64,000 nucleotides of DNA from Psychrobacillus sp. OK032 (GTDB lineage Bacteria; Bacillota; Bacilli; Bacillales_A; Planococcaceae): positions 434,001 through 498,000 of the forward strand of contig NZ_FOGY01000001.1 of assembly GCF_900111345.1 (NCBI RefSeq), read 5' to 3'. This document shows, in pieces, positions 19,500-28,754 of the stretch. A program made the position numbers and the translations under genes. Each line of letters begins with the position of its first letter. The first letter of the stretch is position 1. Under the pieces are notes generated by a model that did not search any database, was not told where the DNA came from, and saw only the letters and a list, made by a program, of their open reading frames with translations.

Positions 19500-19732
19500 T
19501 TTGTTTTTTTACTTTTACTAGAATACCAGAATCCCACAGTTAATGATGCTGCATCTAATATATAGATCCACCATCTGTGCGTATACCCCGCTTGTACCGA
19601 TGCTGCAAATAATGCAACTGTCAGTATAAGCGCTACATAACGATTAAACGTAATACGTGTAAAAAGAATAACGAGTAATGCAGGTGCAAAAATGGCTAGT
19701 ATTATTTGCGTTGATAAAGATAATGTTTCCAT
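19478..19732 (-). CDS. csbA: CsbA-like (DUF2198) small membrane protein
   Basis: The 84-aa protein has three hydrophobic helices (about residues 8-24, 29-46 and 52-67) and a Lys-rich C-terminal tail (SSKSKKTKKKSAHQ). Size, helix layout and the RWWIYILDAASLTVGFWYS segment match the CsbA/DUF2198 family, whose B. subtilis member is controlled by sigma-B. The molecular function is unknown. It begins 8 bases after the minJ stop, suggesting cotranscription; I saw no clear sigma-B promoter. Assignment is by family resemblance only. Confidence 0.7.
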   Translation of the reverse strand: METLSLSTQIILAIFAPALLVILFTRITFNRYVALILTVALFAASVQAGYTHRWWIYILDAASLTVGFWYSSKSKKTKKKSAHQ

Positions 19733-19740
19733 AAGTTCTC

Positions 19741-20910
19741 CTACCTTACTAGGATCAGCCCTAATCGATAATGATCATGTCTAAACAGAATATGTTGACG
19801 TAAGCGAAGCTCTCCGCTGTAATCCAATACTTCTAAACGACAGTGCGCTGCATTTATTTGTACAGCTTCGTATAATTCTTGCTCGTTTGTCACTTTTTGT
19901 CCGTTCACTTTCACAATACGTTCTCCGATGAGAAGCCCCATTTTTTCTGCGGGGGAATCGGAAAGCACTCCTGCTATCATAACACCATCTGACTGTGGAG
20001 ACACTGCAAACGTTCCAGATGTCTCTTTTTTATATTCTATATAGGTAATGAGGAATCTAACTAATACACCTAGAGCAATGGCAATTGCACTTATTAGTGG
20101 CATTACAAATCCTACAGCACCAATGATTGTGACGATAATACCAAGCTGCCAAACCTTTTTCCCATACCTTGGGAAAAATTGAATAGGTAATGAGTGTCTA
20201 CTTTTTTGCTGAAATCCTATAACGAAAGGAAATAGCACAAGTGAAAACGTAGATTCTCCTAGCGTAAATTGTGGCCAATATGGAATATATGAGCCAATTA
20301 CATCACCTGGAACAACAAGTAAAATCGGTAATAACCATAATCGTTTTGTTATATATTCCATCGCTTCTATCCCACGTGCGGTAGTTACTAACCGTGGTGA
20401 AGCATGACTTGAACCGTGCTTTTGAATGAGCGCTCCTTCTGCAATTAGTAACAATCCTGCTAAAATTGCAATTGGGACAATTGCTTCATTCGTAATATTT
20501 AATCCATTCAATTCCCATGAAAATATATCCAAAGACCAGTTATATACATCCATCATATACAACGTAGCAACACCTAAAGCAATCGCATAAATGGGAGAAC
20601 CAGCTTGATACATAAATAACAATACCAATAAAATCATCCATGCACTAAATATGTATAACCAAGAAATTGGCAGGACTAGTCCAACTGCGACACTAATGAC
20701 TGATAACATGATTGCCCATATGTATCCATCTAGCATAAGTCTCTTTGCTTCTGTCCATCCCCACAAAATTCTTGTTCGCAATTGTCTTCTTTCTCGCTTC
20801 ACCCGATAATAGCCGATTAAAACAGAGAAAAGGATCGTAATATAAACTGCTGGATGAAGGAAAAACCGTCCGATTCCTTTACCCAATTCGATTAATAATT
20901 CCTGTATCAT
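19741..20910 (-). CDS. minJ: Cell-division topological determinant MinJ
   Basis: The 389-aa membrane protein has six to eight hydrophobic helices (residues 10-270) and a C-terminal PDZ domain at about 290-385 (GVMIAGVLSDSPAEKMGLLIGERIVKVN). That is the MinJ architecture: it bridges DivIVA at the poles and MinCD to restrict Z-ring placement. ATG 20910 is chosen because GAGGAGG lies 6 bases upstream; further ATGs at 20916 and 20931 fall in or before that site. Its position beside ctpB and the ftsEX block agrees with B. subtilis order. Confidence 0.88.
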   Translation of the reverse strand: MIQELLIELGKGIGRFFLHPAVYITILFSVLIGYYRVKRERRQLRTRILWGWTEAKRLMLDGYIWAIMLSVISVAVGLVLPISWLYIFSAWMILLVLLFMYQAGSPIYAIALGVATLYMMDVYNWSLDIFSWELNGLNITNEAIVPIAILAGLLLIAEGALIQKHGSSHASPRLVTTARGIEAMEYITKRLWLLPILLVVPGDVIGSYIPYWPQFTLGESTFSLVLFPFVIGFQQKSRHSLPIQFFPRYGKKVWQLGIIVTIIGAVGFVMPLISAIAIALGVLVRFLITYIEYKKETSGTFAVSPQSDGVMIAGVLSDSPAEKMGLLIGERIVKVNGQKVTNEQELYEAVQINAAHCRLEVLDYSGELRLRQHILFRHDHYRLGLILVR

Positions 20911-20992
20911 ACGCATCCTCCTCGCTCGCACATTTCCTTCCTATTATTGTAACAAACGAGGAGCCTTTTGCGTATAGTATTTTCGTATAATC

Positions 20993-22417
20993 TTATTTAC
21001 TTAAATCATGGATTAGATAACCGATACCCATTTGTAATTGCTTATCATTTTCTTTTTTTGTTTTATATGCAGCTACCGTCTCCGTTAAAGATTGAAATAA
21101 AACGCTGTTTATTTCGCTCCCCTCACCTAAGCTTCTTTCTTGTCGATAATTTTCGATTGCATCTTCTGTTCCTTCGTCAAAATAACCATCTTCCCGGCCG
21201 ATATTATAGCCAAGCGCACTTAACACTTGTTGGACGTATTTGATCTCTTCGCCGTAATCGCCCATTCGGAATTCTCCACTCAAGTATTTTTGATCCATTG
21301 CAAACAATTCTTCTTGTTCTACTTTTAAATCCGCTTCTATCCCTTTGTGATGAATCCATTCTTGTTTTGGTGTAAGCCATTTATGTGTAGAAATTTTTAA
21401 CTTACCACCATTTGTTAATGGATGTGTCTCTTGTACCGTTCCTTTTCCAAAGCTAGTTTCACCTACAATTAGCGCTCGATTGTTATCGCGGAGAGCTCCA
21501 GCGAGCACTTCACTTGCAGAAGCACTACCCCCGTTTTGCAATAAAACAGTAGGTACTTTATTTAAATAAGGTGCCTCTTTGCTTTCTGTGTTTAACATTT
21601 CTAAAACCCCTTTTGCATTTTGCATATATGCAAAAGTCGTTCCATTTTTCATTAATGTACCAATGACTGATGAAACGCTAAATAAGTAACCACCAGGATT
21701 TCCTCTCACGTCAATAACTAGTCCGTCAATTCCACGCTCTACTAATGATTTCGTTTGCTTTTCCCATTCTTCTCCTGTTTTTTCTCCAAATAATGAAATC
21801 GTAACAATCCCAATGGCATGGTCATCCACTTCATATACTTCACTTGAAACTGTGTGCATTGCGATAGTATCCCGTTTCATATGTAACTCTACATGGCGAT
21901 TTTCACTTGCACGATAGATCGTCATTTTCAATGACGTTCCCTTCTCACCACTTAATAATTGAACAAGCTCAGCCATCGTCTTCCCATCTACTCTTTCCTC
22001 ATTCACTCGAACAATTTCATCTTGTGATTTCAATCCTGCCTTATAGGCTGGGGAGTCTTTAAGTGGTGCGACAACGATAAATTTCCCAGCAGATTGCATA
22101 ATTTCTACACCAATTCCAACGCGTTCCTCAGCAAGTGATGCTTCTTGGTTAGCCGCTTCCTCCTTCGTCAAATACGTACTATGCGGATCTTCTAACGCTT
22201 CAGTCATTCCCCGAATCGCACCTTCTACTAATAGCTTTTCATTTTTAGAAAACACTGCTTCTTTTTTAATCAATTGAAATGCTTCATCAATTACTTGACT
22301 AGTACTAACCCCAGATTCTACGGACTTAGTTGATTTCCCGAACAATAAATACACAATCCCAAGCATAACAATAAATAACAAGACATATAAAAAAATCCGA
22401 CTTTTGCGCAAGTTCAA
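20993..22417 (-). CDS. ctpB: Carboxy-terminal processing protease CtpB (S41)
   Basis: The 474-aa protease has an N-terminal membrane anchor (residues 8-27), a PDZ domain (about 90-170), an S41 protease core (about 190-360) and a C-terminal peptidoglycan-binding domain (about 375-440, MGDYGEEIKYVQQVLSALGYNIG). The catalytic dyad is visible as Ser300 in GGSASASE and Lys325 in SFGKGTVQ, 25 residues apart as in the family. B. subtilis CtpB cleaves SpoIVFA during sigma-K activation in sporulation; the same job is inferred. Its neighbours minJ and ftsEX match B. subtilis synteny. Confidence 0.93.
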   Translation of the reverse strand: MNLRKSRIFLYVLLFIVMLGIVYLLFGKSTKSVESGVSTSQVIDEAFQLIKKEAVFSKNEKLLVEGAIRGMTEALEDPHSTYLTKEEAANQEASLAEERVGIGVEIMQSAGKFIVVAPLKDSPAYKAGLKSQDEIVRVNEERVDGKTMAELVQLLSGEKGTSLKMTIYRASENRHVELHMKRDTIAMHTVSSEVYEVDDHAIGIVTISLFGEKTGEEWEKQTKSLVERGIDGLVIDVRGNPGGYLFSVSSVIGTLMKNGTTFAYMQNAKGVLEMLNTESKEAPYLNKVPTVLLQNGGSASASEVLAGALRDNNRALIVGETSFGKGTVQETHPLTNGGKLKISTHKWLTPKQEWIHHKGIEADLKVEQEELFAMDQKYLSGEFRMGDYGEEIKYVQQVLSALGYNIGREDGYFDEGTEDAIENYRQERSLGEGSEINSVLFQSLTETVAAYKTKKENDKQLQMGIGYLIHDLSK

Positions 22418-22487
22418 CCTCCTACTTTTCCACTAATATATGTGTGGAAAGCGAAGTTTAATACTTGCCCAAAAATCGGATATTTAT

Positions 22488-23066
22488 TTATTTTAAATTA
22501 CTTACAAAGTCTGTAAGCATTTGTTCATCCATAGGTCCAACAATTTTGTTTTGAATCGTTCCGGTTGTATCAATCATATAAGTTGTTGGAATCGTAATTG
22601 CTTGGTACGTTTTTTCAACCGTTCCTTCTTCATCTAAAGGAATTGGAAAGCTTAATCCATAATCTTCTTTAAAGAGCTCTACTTTATCGATGCCAACATC
22701 TGAGTTCGTTAAGTTAACAGCTAAAATTTCCACATTTTCTTGTTCTGCCATATCTTCATAGTAGTTTTGCATATGTGGCATTTCTGCCTTACAAGGAGGA
22801 CACCAAGTTGCCCAAAAGTTTAGCACTACTTTTTTTCCTTGGTAATCAGAAAGCGTCACTTCTTTTCCATCAAGCGTAGTAAGTGTAAAGTTTGGAGCAC
22901 GGTCCCCTTGACCAATTCCTTCATTTGCAGGATTTGCTGCCATGTCGGTTCCCATTTGTTCTCCGGCAAATGCTTCTGTTTCGTCTATATTATCTTTTAC
23001 AAAGGATATTGTTGCAATCGCAACTAAACAACCAACAATTAATAAGCCAATAATCTTTTTCTTCAC
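22488..23066 (-). CDS. Membrane-tethered thioredoxin-fold protein (TlpA/ResA-like)
   Basis: The 192-aa protein has an N-terminal hydrophobic anchor (residues 5-22) with a possible lipobox-like IVGC at residue 13. A linker follows, then an AhpC-TSA/redoxin domain with the redox pair Cys89-Cys92 in WATWCPPCKAEMP. The TIPTTYMID segment contains the cis-Pro. Such proteins reduce disulfides in apocytochromes or other extracytoplasmic proteins. A cytochrome c gene (cccB) lies a few genes away, which makes cytochrome maturation possible but unproven. It lies between ctpB and the M23 gene, same strand. Confidence 0.88.
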   Translation of the reverse strand: MKKKIIGLLIVGCLVAIATISFVKDNIDETEAFAGEQMGTDMAANPANEGIGQGDRAPNFTLTTLDGKEVTLSDYQGKKVVLNFWATWCPPCKAEMPHMQNYYEDMAEQENVEILAVNLTNSDVGIDKVELFKEDYGLSFPIPLDEEGTVEKTYQAITIPTTYMIDTTGTIQNKIVGPMDEQMLTDFVSNLK

Positions 23067-23153
23067 AGCTTACCTCCATTAATACGTCATCAATACGTTA
23101 TCGCTCTTATTATAAACTGAAAGTGCACTTGTATACTAATATATTGATTCTGA

Positions 23154-23190
23154 CAAAAAAGACGCCGTCCAAAGATTGGATGGCGTCTTA
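23154..23190 (-). terminator. Intrinsic terminator after the M23 peptidase gene
   Basis: The stem GACGCC(A)TCCAA pairs with TTGGA(C)GGCGTC and is followed by TTTTTT on the minus strand. Confidence 0.88.
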
Positions 23191-23198
23191 ATATAATA

Positions 23199-24506
23199 TT
23201 ATAAAGAAATATATCTCAATGGATTCACGGAGTTACTCGTCATACCACTCCATGTGCCTGTATGAATTTCAAAATGTAAATGTGGTCCTGTAGAATTCCC
23301 TGTATTTCCAAGTCCACCAATAGTTTGCCCTTTTGAAACAGCTTGTCCCACGCTTACTTTAATACTACTTAAATGTGCATATAAAGAAGTAAATGATTGA
23401 CCATCGATTGAGTGAGTTACCATGATCACATTACCATATGTACTAAGTGGAGAAGCATAAGAGACTACACCGTCTGCCGCTGAAACTACTGGAGTTCCAA
23501 TCGAATTTGCAAAGTCCACTCCGTAGTGCATTTTTCCTTTTCCATAAATCGGGTGCATTCGATACCCATAACCGGAAGTAAGACGTCCTGATACTGGTTT
23601 TGTCCAATCACCTGATGATACTGCTGGAATTGCTGTAGATGATCCACTTGCTGCTTGTTGACGTTTTCTTTCTTCCGCTTGTTTACGTTTTTTCTCTTCT
23701 GCCAGTTTTCGTGCTACTTCTGCTTGGCGTTTTTGTTCTGCTACAATTTTATTTGTTACTTCTTCACTTAAATTTAATACTTCATCGTACTCCGTTTCCA
23801 TTACTTCTTTATCTGCTTCTAGTTTTTGTTGTTCTGCTTCTAGTTGATCTACTAAGTTTCCTTTAGCTGCTTTTTGCTCATCCAGAGAAGCCTTTAAAGC
23901 GAGTAGCTCGTTTTTACTTGCTTCTTGTTGCTGTAATTTTCCCTCTAAAGTTGCTTTTTGTTCTTCTAGCTGCTTTTTATCATCTGCTTGTTCTTTCAAA
24001 ATCGTGCGATCTGCTTCCATTAATGTATTTACTGCGGAGAAGCGGTCGATAAAATCGATAAAACTATTTGCTCCAAGTAACACATCTAAATAACTAACAG
24101 ATCCGCCACTAACTTGTACAGCACGGATTCGTTCTTTTAAAAGCTCATCACGTTCTTTAATTTTGCGCTCTAATTCTGCAATAGAGGCATGTAAATTCTC
24201 AATTTCAGTCGTTGTTAACTCTATTTCTTTTAATACTTTTGAAATTTTATCTTCTGTCGTAATAATTTCTGTGTCTAAAGCTTGAATTTGAGCCATAATT
24301 TGTTCGATTTTAGACATGTTTGAGTTTATCTTACCTTCTGTTTCTTTAATGTTTGAGTTTATTGAATTTTTCTTTTGTTCAAGTTCTTTTTGTTGAGTTT
24401 TTAAATCGTTCAATGAATTAGCAAGGGCACTTGGTCCTGTGAACAAAAGCGCGCAAGTAGTAGCTAACGCAAAAACGCGTAGTACCCATTTAGACTGTTT
24501 TCTCAA
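23199..24506 (-). CDS. Coiled-coil M23 peptidase (EnvC/PcsB-like), probable FtsEX partner
   Basis: The 435-aa secreted protein has a signal peptide (cleavage near residue 29), a long coiled-coil (about 30-285, LKTQQKELEQKKNSIN onward, ending in a Lys/Glu/Gln-rich stretch), and a C-terminal LytM/M23 domain (about 300-435). The zinc ligands are all present: His in YRMHPIYG, Asp in HYGVDFAN, and His in the YAHL and GPHLHFEI motifs, so it should be an active endopeptidase. It starts 40 bases after the ftsX end on the same strand. Coiled-coil hydrolases beside ftsEX (EnvC, PcsB, CwlO) are controlled by FtsX; this partnership is inferred from location and domain order. Confidence 0.92.
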   Translation of the reverse strand: MRKQSKWVLRVFALATTCALLFTGPSALANSLNDLKTQQKELEQKKNSINSNIKETEGKINSNMSKIEQIMAQIQALDTEIITTEDKISKVLKEIELTTTEIENLHASIAELERKIKERDELLKERIRAVQVSGGSVSYLDVLLGANSFIDFIDRFSAVNTLMEADRTILKEQADDKKQLEEQKATLEGKLQQQEASKNELLALKASLDEQKAAKGNLVDQLEAEQQKLEADKEVMETEYDEVLNLSEEVTNKIVAEQKRQAEVARKLAEEKKRKQAEERKRQQAASGSSTAIPAVSSGDWTKPVSGRLTSGYGYRMHPIYGKGKMHYGVDFANSIGTPVVSAADGVVSYASPLSTYGNVIMVTHSIDGQSFTSLYAHLSSIKVSVGQAVSKGQTIGGLGNTGNSTGPHLHFEIHTGTWSGMTSNSVNPLRYISL

Positions 24507-24545
24507 AACTTCTTGCTCCTTTCAAATTACCTTCATAGTTCTTTT

Positions 24546-25433
24546 TTAGACTCGTAAAAACTTCCTTACTGACATGAAACTTCCCCAGACGCCTATTAGT
24601 ACCCCCATCAATAAAATCAACGCATTTACTTGATAGATAAATGGTGAGAAATCGAGCAGTTCAAATAGGTTTCCTTGTGCAAGTTTCGGTGATAGTACTT
24701 TATGAATATTGTAGTAGAGTGTTGTTACGAGCGTGATTGGAATAATTGCACCGAGAATTCCTAACCACATTCCTTCTAATATGAAAGGAATACGTATAAA
24801 CCAGTTTGTCGCTCCAACAAGTTTCATAATTTCTATATCTCTTCTTCTTGCAACAATCGTAATTCGAATCGTATTAGATATTAGGAACATCGCCGTGAAC
24901 AATAACGCTAGTATTAGTACTAACCCTACATTTCTACTAGTGTTCAAGAAAGAAAATAGTTTTTCTATTTTTCCTTCCCCATACTTCACTTCGAATGTGT
25001 TATCTAAACTATCGATCTTTTTTGCTACCTTTTCTGTTTCTTGCGGATTTACTGCTTTTGCATAAAATACATTATGTAAAGGGTTTTGCTGTTCAAACAA
25101 ACGCAAATCTTCCCCAAAATCTAACACTAACTTATTTAGCTCATCTTCTTTTGGTGAATACTGCACTTCTGCAACACCTGTTGTATTTTTTATTTCTTCT
25201 TGTAATGCAGCGATAGCAGCTTCATCCGCCGTCAATTCGACAATTACTTTAATTTCTACATCTTTTTCAAGATCATCTGCTACTTTGTTTAAATTCATCA
25301 TAATCATGACGAACACACCGACTAGCAGTAGCGTAACAGTTACTGCACTAACCGAAGCAAACGTCATCCAACCATTTCGACTGATACTTCTCAAGCTATC
25401 TCTGAAGTGCCTACCTGCTGTTCTAGTTTTCAT
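24546..25433 (-). CDS. ftsX: Cell division ABC transporter permease FtsX
   Basis: The 295-aa FtsX has a first helix at about 25-48, an extracytoplasmic domain (about 50-165) and three further helices ending in a VRKFLRV tail. The permease signature TIVARRRDIEIMKLVGATNWFIRIPF near residue 205 is clear. Together with FtsE it transduces an ATPase cycle into activation of cell-wall hydrolases during division, elongation or sporulation. Its start overlaps the ftsE end by 11 bases. The M23 gene directly downstream is the likely effector. Confidence 0.96.
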   Translation of the reverse strand: MKTRTAGRHFRDSLRSISRNGWMTFASVSAVTVTLLLVGVFVMIMMNLNKVADDLEKDVEIKVIVELTADEAAIAALQEEIKNTTGVAEVQYSPKEDELNKLVLDFGEDLRLFEQQNPLHNVFYAKAVNPQETEKVAKKIDSLDNTFEVKYGEGKIEKLFSFLNTSRNVGLVLILALLFTAMFLISNTIRITIVARRRDIEIMKLVGATNWFIRIPFILEGMWLGILGAIIPITLVTTLYYNIHKVLSPKLAQGNLFELLDFSPFIYQVNALILLMGVLIGVWGSFMSVRKFLRV

Positions 25434-26109
25434 AACCGTATTCCCCTTTGTCTTCGTCTCGAGTGATTAATCCACCCTCAACAGCGATAACACGGTGTCT
25501 AATGGTATTTACAATTTCTCTATTATGCGTTGCCATTATAATTGTAGTTCCTCGGGCATTAATTTCTTCGAATATATTCATAATGTCCCATGAAGTGTCT
25601 GGGTCAAGGTTTCCTGTCGGCTCGTCCGCAATAACAAGCTGTGGTGTGTTGACAATAGACCGGGCAATTGAAACACGTTGTTGTTCGCCACCTGAGAGCT
25701 CCGTAGGAAACATTCTTGCTTTATGTTTAAGTCCAACAAGTTCTAATACTTCCATCACTTTTTTCCGTATTATTGTTGGTGTTTCTTCAATTACTTCTAA
25801 TGCAAATGCGACATTTTCATACACATTTAGACGTGGTAGTAATTTAAAGTCTTGAAACACTACGCCTATTTGTCTTCTCAAATAAGGTACTTTACTGTTT
25901 TTTAGTGTCGATAAATTAGTACCGTTGATGAATATATCACCTGATGTTGGACGTTCTTCCCGATACATCATTTTGATAAATGTCGATTTTCCTGCACCAC
26001 TTGGTCCGACTACATATACGAATTCACCTTGCTTAATTTCTACATCAATTCCATTTGCGGCAACAATCCCGTTTGGATACTTTTTGTAGACATTTTTCAT
26101 CTCAATCAT
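25423..26109 (-). CDS. ftsE: Cell division ATP-binding protein FtsE
   Basis: The 228-aa ABC ATPase has Walker A GPSGAGKSTF (about residue 36), the Q-loop FQDFKLLPRLNVYENV, signature LSGGEQQRV, Walker B LVIADEPTGNLDPDTS and switch His in ATHNREIV. It is the nucleotide-binding partner of FtsX at the cytoplasmic face. It is first in the ftsE-ftsX-M23 unit, behind AGGTGG. An extended -10 box (TGTTATAAT) lies about 50 bases upstream. Confidence 0.97.
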   Translation of the reverse strand: MIEMKNVYKKYPNGIVAANGIDVEIKQGEFVYVVGPSGAGKSTFIKMMYREERPTSGDIFINGTNLSTLKNSKVPYLRRQIGVVFQDFKLLPRLNVYENVAFALEVIEETPTIIRKKVMEVLELVGLKHKARMFPTELSGGEQQRVSIARSIVNTPQLVIADEPTGNLDPDTSWDIMNIFEEINARGTTIIMATHNREIVNTIRHRVIAVEGGLITRDEDKGEYGYEN

Positions 26110-26533
26110 TTATAAACCACCTAATTTATTTCGTTTAATAAAATGTAACATGCCTATTATAACATTAGACGCTTCTTAGTTTGTTACAATTACATTTCAT
26201 TTTATTACAAATATTTGGGAAAAATTCGATAATTCGATTTGATATTCATTTTAAATGAGGAAAAATACCTTCGTACAAACGACCTATCGTCATTATTTTC
26301 TACATTGTTCTCTCGAAATCCTTCTTTTCTATTAAAATATTCTTTTTTTATTGAAAAGTTTTTTAAAATTAACTCGGAGATTTTTGTGGATTATTTTGGA
26401 GAAAGATGTTACTTTTACTTGCTTTGGAAGAATTACATAAAGTTTTGGATTTGAATTAATTTTGGAAGAAAATATCCTAGGAATGGACAAACGTAAAACC
26501 ATTGTAAATGGATAGGAATACTGCATCGTAAAG
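26110..26533. other. AT-rich intergenic stretch upstream of ftsE, no gene seen
   Basis: Apart from the ftsE leader and promoter near 26156 I see only AT-rich sequence. Short open frames here lack ribosome sites and protein-like composition. It ends where armed element C begins. Confidence 0.6.
26156..26164 (-). promoter_or_regulatory. Probable ftsE extended -10 promoter
   Basis: Read on the minus strand the sequence is TGTTATAAT, an extended -10 sigma-A element, about 47 bases before the ftsE start. No good -35 hexamer is seen at 17 bp, which is tolerated with extended -10 boxes. Confidence 0.5.
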
Positions 26534-27150
26534 AAGTTACCGCTGGGATTTCCGCTGCAGGGCGGACGCTTTCCGCCGGGTGAGCGATGAACCATCGCCG
26601 ACGCTGCGCGTTCGCCTGCGATGTTTCATCTGTCTCACTCATCCGGCAGGAGTCCCCGCCCTTCCGCTCCAATTCATGAAAATCGCTAACTAATCAGCGT
26701 CACTGTTATAAATTAAAACTTATGTAGTATTTCCTAAAAATAAAATCCAATAAATGGTTGAACGAGACATAACATGGTGTAAACTCGACTAAACCAATCC
26801 AACAGAGTCTGTGATGGGTTTTATACTTATACGGTGTAGTATTTAGAGGTGTAACTACCCAGTAAATGGTTATGAGCAATCAACTTATTTAGAGGCTACA
26901 TTTTCTAAATAGGATTAATAAACTTTCGCATAGTGTACCTTACATTTTTGATATCAGCAGACACTAAATTAGCAAGAGATTCCTATTGATTGAAGTGGAA
27001 GGCGGCGACTCCAGCGGGAATAGCAAATGTTTTCTGCACCGAAAGCGAAGCGGCAGGTGCATGAGCTGAAAGCCCCGCAGGAGCATAGCGACGAGGAGAT
27101 TGAAGCCATGCCCGCGGAACGCGTCCGCCTGCAGCGGAAATCTAGCGGTC
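26534..27150. repeat. Armed intergenic element C (about 617 bp)
   Basis: The left arm (26534-26676) is type 2 and the right arm (26985-27150, minus sense) is type 1, with a roughly 35-bp insertion around 27025-27060. In the left arm the stem bases changed together relative to element B: GATGAA/TTCATC replaces GATGAG/CTCATC, and ATCGC/GCGAT replaces ATCAC/GTGAT. The core is non-coding and decayed but keeps CCAGTAAATGGTTATGAGCA. It lies between ftsE and cccB; no gene is seen here. Confidence 0.9.
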
Positions 27151-27266
27151 TCTTAATAGATCTCCATTAGTGCGCATTATCCCTATACTCTGTTTTTTTA
27201 TAAAAACAACGGCTTTATGTTGTTTGAAAAAAGTTACACATACTTCATAATTTTTTTCTATAACAT

Positions 27267-27304
27267 AAAAAAATCAGCTGCCCTATCTGAGCAACTGATT
27301 TTTA
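27267..27304 (-). terminator. Intrinsic terminator of cccB
   Basis: The stem AAATCAG(T)TGCTCA pairs with its near-complement and a T-tract follows on the minus strand, 8 bases beyond the cccB stop. Confidence 0.8.
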
Positions 27305-27311
27305 TTATTTA

Positions 27312-27665
27312 TTATTTTTTAGCAGCTAACCATGCAGCTACTTCTTGGGCTTCTTCGCCTGATACAAGTCCACCAGGCATAGCGCCTTTACCATTTTCAA
27401 TAACATTTAAAATTTCATCTTCAGATAAACGTGCTCCAACATCATTAAGCGCCGGGAAGTTACCTTGTCCTTCTAAGTTACCACCATGACAGCTAATGCA
27501 TTTCGAATTAACGATTTTCTCTGCATCTACTGTAGCTGTTTCAGTAGTTGGGGTTTCTGTGTTAGTCGCTGTGTCATTATTATCATTTGCTTCGTCATTG
27601 CCACCGCCACAAGCAGCTAACATTAATCCAGCACCGAATATTACGGCTAATAGTTTTTTATTCAT
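27312..27665 (-). CDS. cccB: Lipoprotein cytochrome c-551 (CccB-like)
   Basis: The 117-aa lipoprotein has signal peptide MNKKLLAVIFGAGLMLAACGGG, with lipobox LAAC placing the lipid Cys at residue 19. An Asn/Thr-rich linker follows, then a small cytochrome c domain with heme site CISCHGG near residue 60 and the distal Met in GAMPGG. It carries electrons on the outer membrane face to a cytochrome oxidase. The start at ATG 27665 is set by GGGAGG upstream; the frame is open further upstream but lacks a ribosome site. cccB between ftsE and yvjA matches B. subtilis order. Confidence 0.93.
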   Translation of the reverse strand: MNKKLLAVIFGAGLMLAACGGGNDEANDNNDTATNTETPTTETATVDAEKIVNSKCISCHGGNLEGQGNFPALNDVGARLSEDEILNVIENGKGAMPGGLVSGEEAQEVAAWLAAKK

Positions 27666-27717
27666 TATTATTACCTCCCTCAAGTAAATTTGAACTACAT
27701 TCTTTATTATACCAAAG

Positions 27718-28587
27718 TTAATATCTTTTGAAACCTTCCCCAAGCACTTCGTAGGCATCAGAGACAATAACGAAAGCTGCCGGATCAATCGTCTTAATGA
27801 CATGTTTCAGTTTTGTGAACTCTGTCTGGTATGCGACAACCATTAAGATAGGTCTTTCTTTATTTGTATATCCGCCAAAAGCAGGAAGTTTTGTCACCCC
27901 GCGGTCTATTTCTTTATAGATAGCATCTCTTATTTCATCCTGTTTATTCGTAATAATGTAGATCATTTTTGATTGGCTAAAACCTAGTTGTACGATATCG
28001 ATCGTTTTTGTCGTCACAAATAAGCCAATTAATGCATAAAGTGCTTTTTCGATATCAAAAACGAATGCTGCACTAATAACGATGAGACCATCGATTAATA
28101 ACACACTTCTCCCAAGCGAAAAGCCTGTATATTTTGTAATAATTTGCGCCGCCAAATCAGTTCCCCCGGTAGAAGCACCGCCACGAAATACAATTCCTAG
28201 TCCAAGACCAACTGCGATTCCACCAAATAAAGCCCCTAATAAAGGATTATATGTCCAAGGCTCCCAACTAGCAGTTAATAAAACAACTGCTGGTAATGTT
28301 AATGTTCCGACAAATGACTTAATGCCAAATTTCGCACCTAAAAAGATTAAACCTGCGATAAAAAGGGGAATATTAAAAGCGTATTGCACGATACCGGGCT
28401 CCCATCCAAAAACGCCCTTTAAAATAGTACTTATTCCGCTAACCCCACCAGAAGCAATTTGGTTAGGCAATAAAAAAACGTTAAAGCCAATCGCAATAAT
28501 TGCTGCTCCGATAATAACATATAAATAATCTTTGCTATGCTCCACAATTGGAGGTAATTCTTTATGTAGTCTGTGATTAGTTGCCAT
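27718..28587 (-). CDS. yvjA: YitT/YvjA family membrane protein
   Basis: The 289-aa protein has an N-terminal half with five to six transmembrane helices (YitT/DUF161, e.g. LPNQIASGGVSGIST and FRGGASTGGTDLAAQI) and a C-terminal cytoplasmic DUF2179 domain (about 205-285, MIYIITNKQDEIRDAIYKEIDRGVTKLPAFGGY). Function is unknown. It is 52 bases upstream of cccB on the same strand. The B. subtilis paralog at this locus is YvjA, hence the symbol. Prediction as a transporter would be guesswork. Confidence 0.85.
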   Translation of the reverse strand: MATNHRLHKELPPIVEHSKDYLYVIIGAAIIAIGFNVFLLPNQIASGGVSGISTILKGVFGWEPGIVQYAFNIPLFIAGLIFLGAKFGIKSFVGTLTLPAVVLLTASWEPWTYNPLLGALFGGIAVGLGLGIVFRGGASTGGTDLAAQIITKYTGFSLGRSVLLIDGLIVISAAFVFDIEKALYALIGLFVTTKTIDIVQLGFSQSKMIYIITNKQDEIRDAIYKEIDRGVTKLPAFGGYTNKERPILMVVAYQTEFTKLKHVIKTIDPAAFVIVSDAYEVLGEGFKRY

Positions 28588-28701
28588 AAACTATCCTCTT
28601 TCATTGTCTTTGATTGCACTAGTATAACAACAGAAAGAATTTTTGTGAACTTCAGCATAGCACCGTTTTAAATAGGTAAAGCGAATACTTCAATCAAATC
28701 A

Positions 28702-28747
28702 AAAAAATTCCAAGTTCAAAACGGAGTAGAACCGTTTAAACTTGGAA
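28702..28747 (-). terminator. Intrinsic terminator of cstA
   Basis: TCCAAGTT(T)AAACGG pairs with CCGTTTTGAACTTGGA across a 7-base loop, followed by a T7 tract on the minus strand, just after the cstA stop. Confidence 0.88.
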
Positions 28748-28754
28748 CTTAAAA

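Noticed and set aside
26239-26672. Short open frames upstream of ftsE and inside element C
   Set aside because: AT-rich or repeat-derived, with no ribosome site and no recognisable protein.
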